DNA of 64,000 nt from Candidatus Saccharimonadota bacterium (GTDB taxonomy: Bacteria; Patescibacteriota; Saccharimonadia; Saccharimonadales; UBA4665). The DNA is taken from the NCBI GenBank assembly GCA_029288365.1, contig JARIHI010000003.1, forward strand, positions 1-64,000, given 5' to 3'. Shown piece after piece: positions 61,934 through 64,000 of this stretch; the first letter of the stretch is position 1; each line of letters starts with the position of its first letter. The translations under genes were made by a program, and so were the position numbers. The notes below the pieces were generated by a model. That model was given only the letters and a program-made list of their open reading frames with translations, ran no database searches and had not been told where the DNA came from.

Positions 61934-63586
61934 ATGGAAAACGACACCTCTTCCGATGTATCATCATCTAGCCAAAATAGGGACCCTAATTCTACTGCTG
62001 TTACCATTCCACCCTCTTCTGTTTCTCCGAACAATACTCCACTACCTAATAATAAAAACGTACGCTCTAAAATAAAGCTTCTGCTCTTGCTGATAACAGT
62101 CGTAATAATGTGCGGTGTAGCTGCCGTCATTTACTTTGTACTGAAAAATAGTGGTCAAGCAGTAGAGGCCACTAAAAAAGATATACCTTCTATAAGTTAT
62201 GGGCTGCCTGATGGAGATCTAACCCAAATATACCCAGCAGGGGATACTGCTACAGCGTTTCAGGTGAACACACAATTGTTTGAAGGGTTAGTGCGCTACA
62301 ACAAACAGACCAGAGTTGTGCCTGCATTAGCTACCAGCTGGACTAATTCCGATACAAGCACCTGGACATTTAACTTGCGTCATGATGTTAAGTTTCATAG
62401 CGGCAGGCAATTTACGGCTCAAGATGTAAAACATAGTCTTGACTATGCCATTGCCCACAAGGATGACAATAGCTTAAGTAACCTTGCGTACGCTAGCACC
62501 ATTAAACAAGTTGAGGTTATCAGTCCTTACCAAATAAAGATCACGACAAATGGCCCTGACCCTATACTCCTTAATCGTTTAACTTTTCTTTTCATTATGG
62601 ATTCTAAAGCCAAACTAGGTGATGCAGAAGCAGGAACCGGTCCATATACAGTTAAGTCGGGCACAAAGCCCACCCCAGATACAATCAACCTAGTCGCTAC
62701 ATCTAATTATTACGGCGGTCATATTTATACTCGAGCCGTAAAAATAAAGGTAGTGCATAACGCTGATTCTCTGGTGCAAGGTGTCAACAATGGCACTTTT
62801 GACTTAGCAGGAAGTTTTGATACAAATAAACTGACTGAAATTACTCGCTCACATCAAACTATAGAGCGACAAAATCTTGGCGTTTCTTTCCTGGGGCTAA
62901 ATACAGTTCGCACCGACTCACCACTTTCTACCGTGGAAGGACGACAAGCAGTAGCGTACGCTCTAAATATCTCGGAAATCATTAAAAAAAGAAATGCCCA
63001 TGGCATACAGGCAAGTCAAATCATACCCCCAGCTCTACCAGGTCATGATCCTACTATTAAAAATACACCCTATGAACCAGAAAAAGCCAAGGCACTGCTA
63101 GCAAAGACTAAAAGCGCTTCAACTCCTCTTGTTTTTGGCTATTTAAGCGACGGGACAGATGCGGAGTATTTTGGACAAATTACAAAAGACCTTCAGTCAG
63201 CGGGCTTTAACATCAAAGCAGAACCAGCAACCGACTTGAACGACCTGGTAAATAAAAGCTTTGGGGGACAAATAGATATCTTCTCTCTGACTGATGATAG
63301 CGCCACGCTTGACGGGCTTACTTTCTTTACCGATTTACTACAAGGTAACGAAATCTACCATAACGAGCAAGTGGACAACCTTATAGCACAAGCAAGTAGT
63401 GCACTAAACCCTTCAGAGCGAGTAGCCATTTTGCAAAAAATTTCCCAGATTGCATCTAAAGAACTGCCTATTATACCGCTGTATACACCCACGGACTCAT
63501 TTGTATTAACAAAACCGTATCATATGCAAATAGATATACCGAGCGCCTGGGCAGGAATTTATTTTTGGCAAGTTTACCAAAGCTAA
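61934..63586 (+). CDS. Peptide-type ABC substrate-binding protein (SBP_bac_5)
   Basis: 550 aa. A cytoplasmic Ser/Asn/Pro-rich tail, one membrane helix (residues about 55-77), then the extracellular domain: FEGLVRYN, ATSWTNSDTSTWTFNLRHDVKFH and DVKHSLDYA are typical of DppA/OppA proteins. It has a membrane anchor and no lipoprotein Cys. No permease or ATPase gene lies in the window. Confidence 0.85.
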   Translation: MENDTSSDVSSSSQNRDPNSTAVTIPPSSVSPNNTPLPNNKNVRSKIKLLLLLITVVIMCGVAAVIYFVLKNSGQAVEATKKDIPSISYGLPDGDLTQIYPAGDTATAFQVNTQLFEGLVRYNKQTRVVPALATSWTNSDTSTWTFNLRHDVKFHSGRQFTAQDVKHSLDYAIAHKDDNSLSNLAYASTIKQVEVISPYQIKITTNGPDPILLNRLTFLFIMDSKAKLGDAEAGTGPYTVKSGTKPTPDTINLVATSNYYGGHIYTRAVKIKVVHNADSLVQGVNNGTFDLAGSFDTNKLTEITRSHQTIERQNLGVSFLGLNTVRTDSPLSTVEGRQAVAYALNISEIIKKRNAHGIQASQIIPPALPGHDPTIKNTPYEPEKAKALLAKTKSASTPLVFGYLSDGTDAEYFGQITKDLQSAGFNIKAEPATDLNDLVNKSFGGQIDIFSLTDDSATLDGLTFFTDLLQGNEIYHNEQVDNLIAQASSALNPSERVAILQKISQIASKELPIIPLYTPTDSFVLTKPYHMQIDIPSAWAGIYFWQVYQS

Positions 63587-63643
63587 TAGATATAAATATA
63601 AGTTTGTGGTATTTGTTTATTTGCAGAGTAATATTCGGTGATT

Positions 63644-63649
63644 TATCAT
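63644..63649 (+). promoter_or_regulatory. -10 box of the terminal nucleotidyltransferase gene
   Basis: TATCAT ends 6 bases before ATG 63656; leaderless geometry. Confidence 0.35.
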
Positions 63650-63655
63650 GCATAC

Positions 63656-64000
63656 ATGGTAGTAAACTACGATAGCCTAGCAGACATTCGCGCACGACAC
63701 CAAGACAAAAAAATTATATTAACTAGCGGTACGTTCGATTTATTTCATATTGGTCACTTGCGTTACTTGCAAGCAGCCAAATCTTACGGGGATATTCTAG
63801 TAATTATACTCAGTGGTGACGCTAGGGTTCGAGCCAGAAAAGGATTAGAGCGTCCGATTATTCCAGAAAACGAACGAGCAGAAATACTGGCTGCCTTAGA
63901 GATGGTAGATTATGTATTTATAGATCCTGCAAAATATAAAAAGGATCAAGTTGACCCAATTCATACAGATATAGTTAATGGCCTACAGCCCGATCTATAT
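63656..64000 (+). CDS. RfaE2-like nucleotidyltransferase, 3' truncated by the window
   Basis: 115 codons visible. GTFDLFHIGHLRYLQAAKSYGD holds the intact HxGH nucleotide-binding motif near residue 34, and RKGLERPIIPENERAE follows. It is a paralogue of the protein at 35047, which has HVGQ instead. Product would be a cytidylyl- or adenylyltransferase; the end is outside the window. Confidence 0.8.
   Translation, partial: MVVNYDSLADIRARHQDKKIILTSGTFDLFHIGHLRYLQAAKSYGDILVIILSGDARVRARKGLERPIIPENERAEILAALEMVDYVFIDPAKYKKDQVDPIHTDIVNGLQPDLY

Overview
The window reads as a streamlined Patescibacteria (CPR) genome, most likely Candidatus Saccharibacteria (TM7). Four things point there: a spc operon without rpmD (L30, a protein reported absent across CPR); very tight gene packing; zinc ligands missing from L33, L36, S4, S14, RecR and DnaX; and CPR-style fusions of nucleotide-metabolism domains. 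TGA is used as an ordinary stop (for example infA), so this is not one of the UGA-recoded CPR lineages. The assignment is inference; no 16S rRNA lies in the window.

Layout. 1-375 is the tail of an unidentified gene. 387-15082 is one long ribosomal block: rplC-D-W-B, rpsS, rplV, rpsC, rplP, rpmC, rpsQ, rplN-X-E, rpsN, rpsH, rplF-R, rpsE, rplO, secY, infA, rpmJ, rpsM-K-D, rpoA, rplQ-M, rpsI. 15127-19122 holds a small leader ORF with a terminator, a 79-aa gene, trpS, an RluA-type pseudouridine synthase, a clamp-loader delta-prime-like ATPase and a TPR protein. 19119-20567 has a hypothetical gene, tRNA-Thr(UGU), tRNA-Tyr, tRNA-Thr(GGU) and rpmG. 20608-25065 (minus) is a GT4-GH57-GH15 glycogen/maltodextrin cluster. 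25192-31748 holds a membrane protein, a secreted Rpf-like LysM protein, a SanA-like protein, tRNA-Trp, a P-loop kinase, a YgjP-like metalloprotease, a PAS histidine kinase and a GT2. 31788-34589 is secE-nusG-rplK-orf-rplA. 34633-43639 separates rplKA from rplJL: a five-gene operon (nucleotidyltransferase, HIT-Nudix, deaminase fusion, APH-like kinase, GT4), then thyA with a 32-aa acidic gene, a DHFR, and a dTMP kinase fused to two ThyX-like units. 43682-44971 is rplJL behind an elaborate attenuator leader. 45073-53188 carries an unknown conserved gene, dnaX, dnaB, a membrane glycosyltransferase, ybaB, recR, a DHH phosphoesterase and cysS. 53169-64000 is an envelope/transport region (AI-2E family protein, two GT4, alpha/beta hydrolase, VanY, class A beta-lactamase-like protein, tRNA-Gln, membrane proteins, MFS, peptide-binding protein) ending in a truncated nucleotidyltransferase.

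Expression signals fall into two classes. Ribosomal and other long-leader transcripts have good -35/-10 boxes, Shine-Dalgarno sites and, in places, structured leaders (rplJ, rpmJ, secE, the ORF upstream of trpS). A second class, including trpS, rpmG, the histidine kinase, the DHFR, the DHH phosphoesterase, vanY and several minus-strand genes, has a -10 box ending 6-11 nt before the start codon and usually no Shine-Dalgarno, as expected for leaderless mRNA.

The items I consider most worth testing are the leaderless pattern, the two attenuators (rplJL and the trpS region), the five-gene nucleotide/sugar operon inserted between rplKA and rplJL, the Tmk-ThyX-ThyX fusion with complementary half-motifs, and the zinc-ligand loss.
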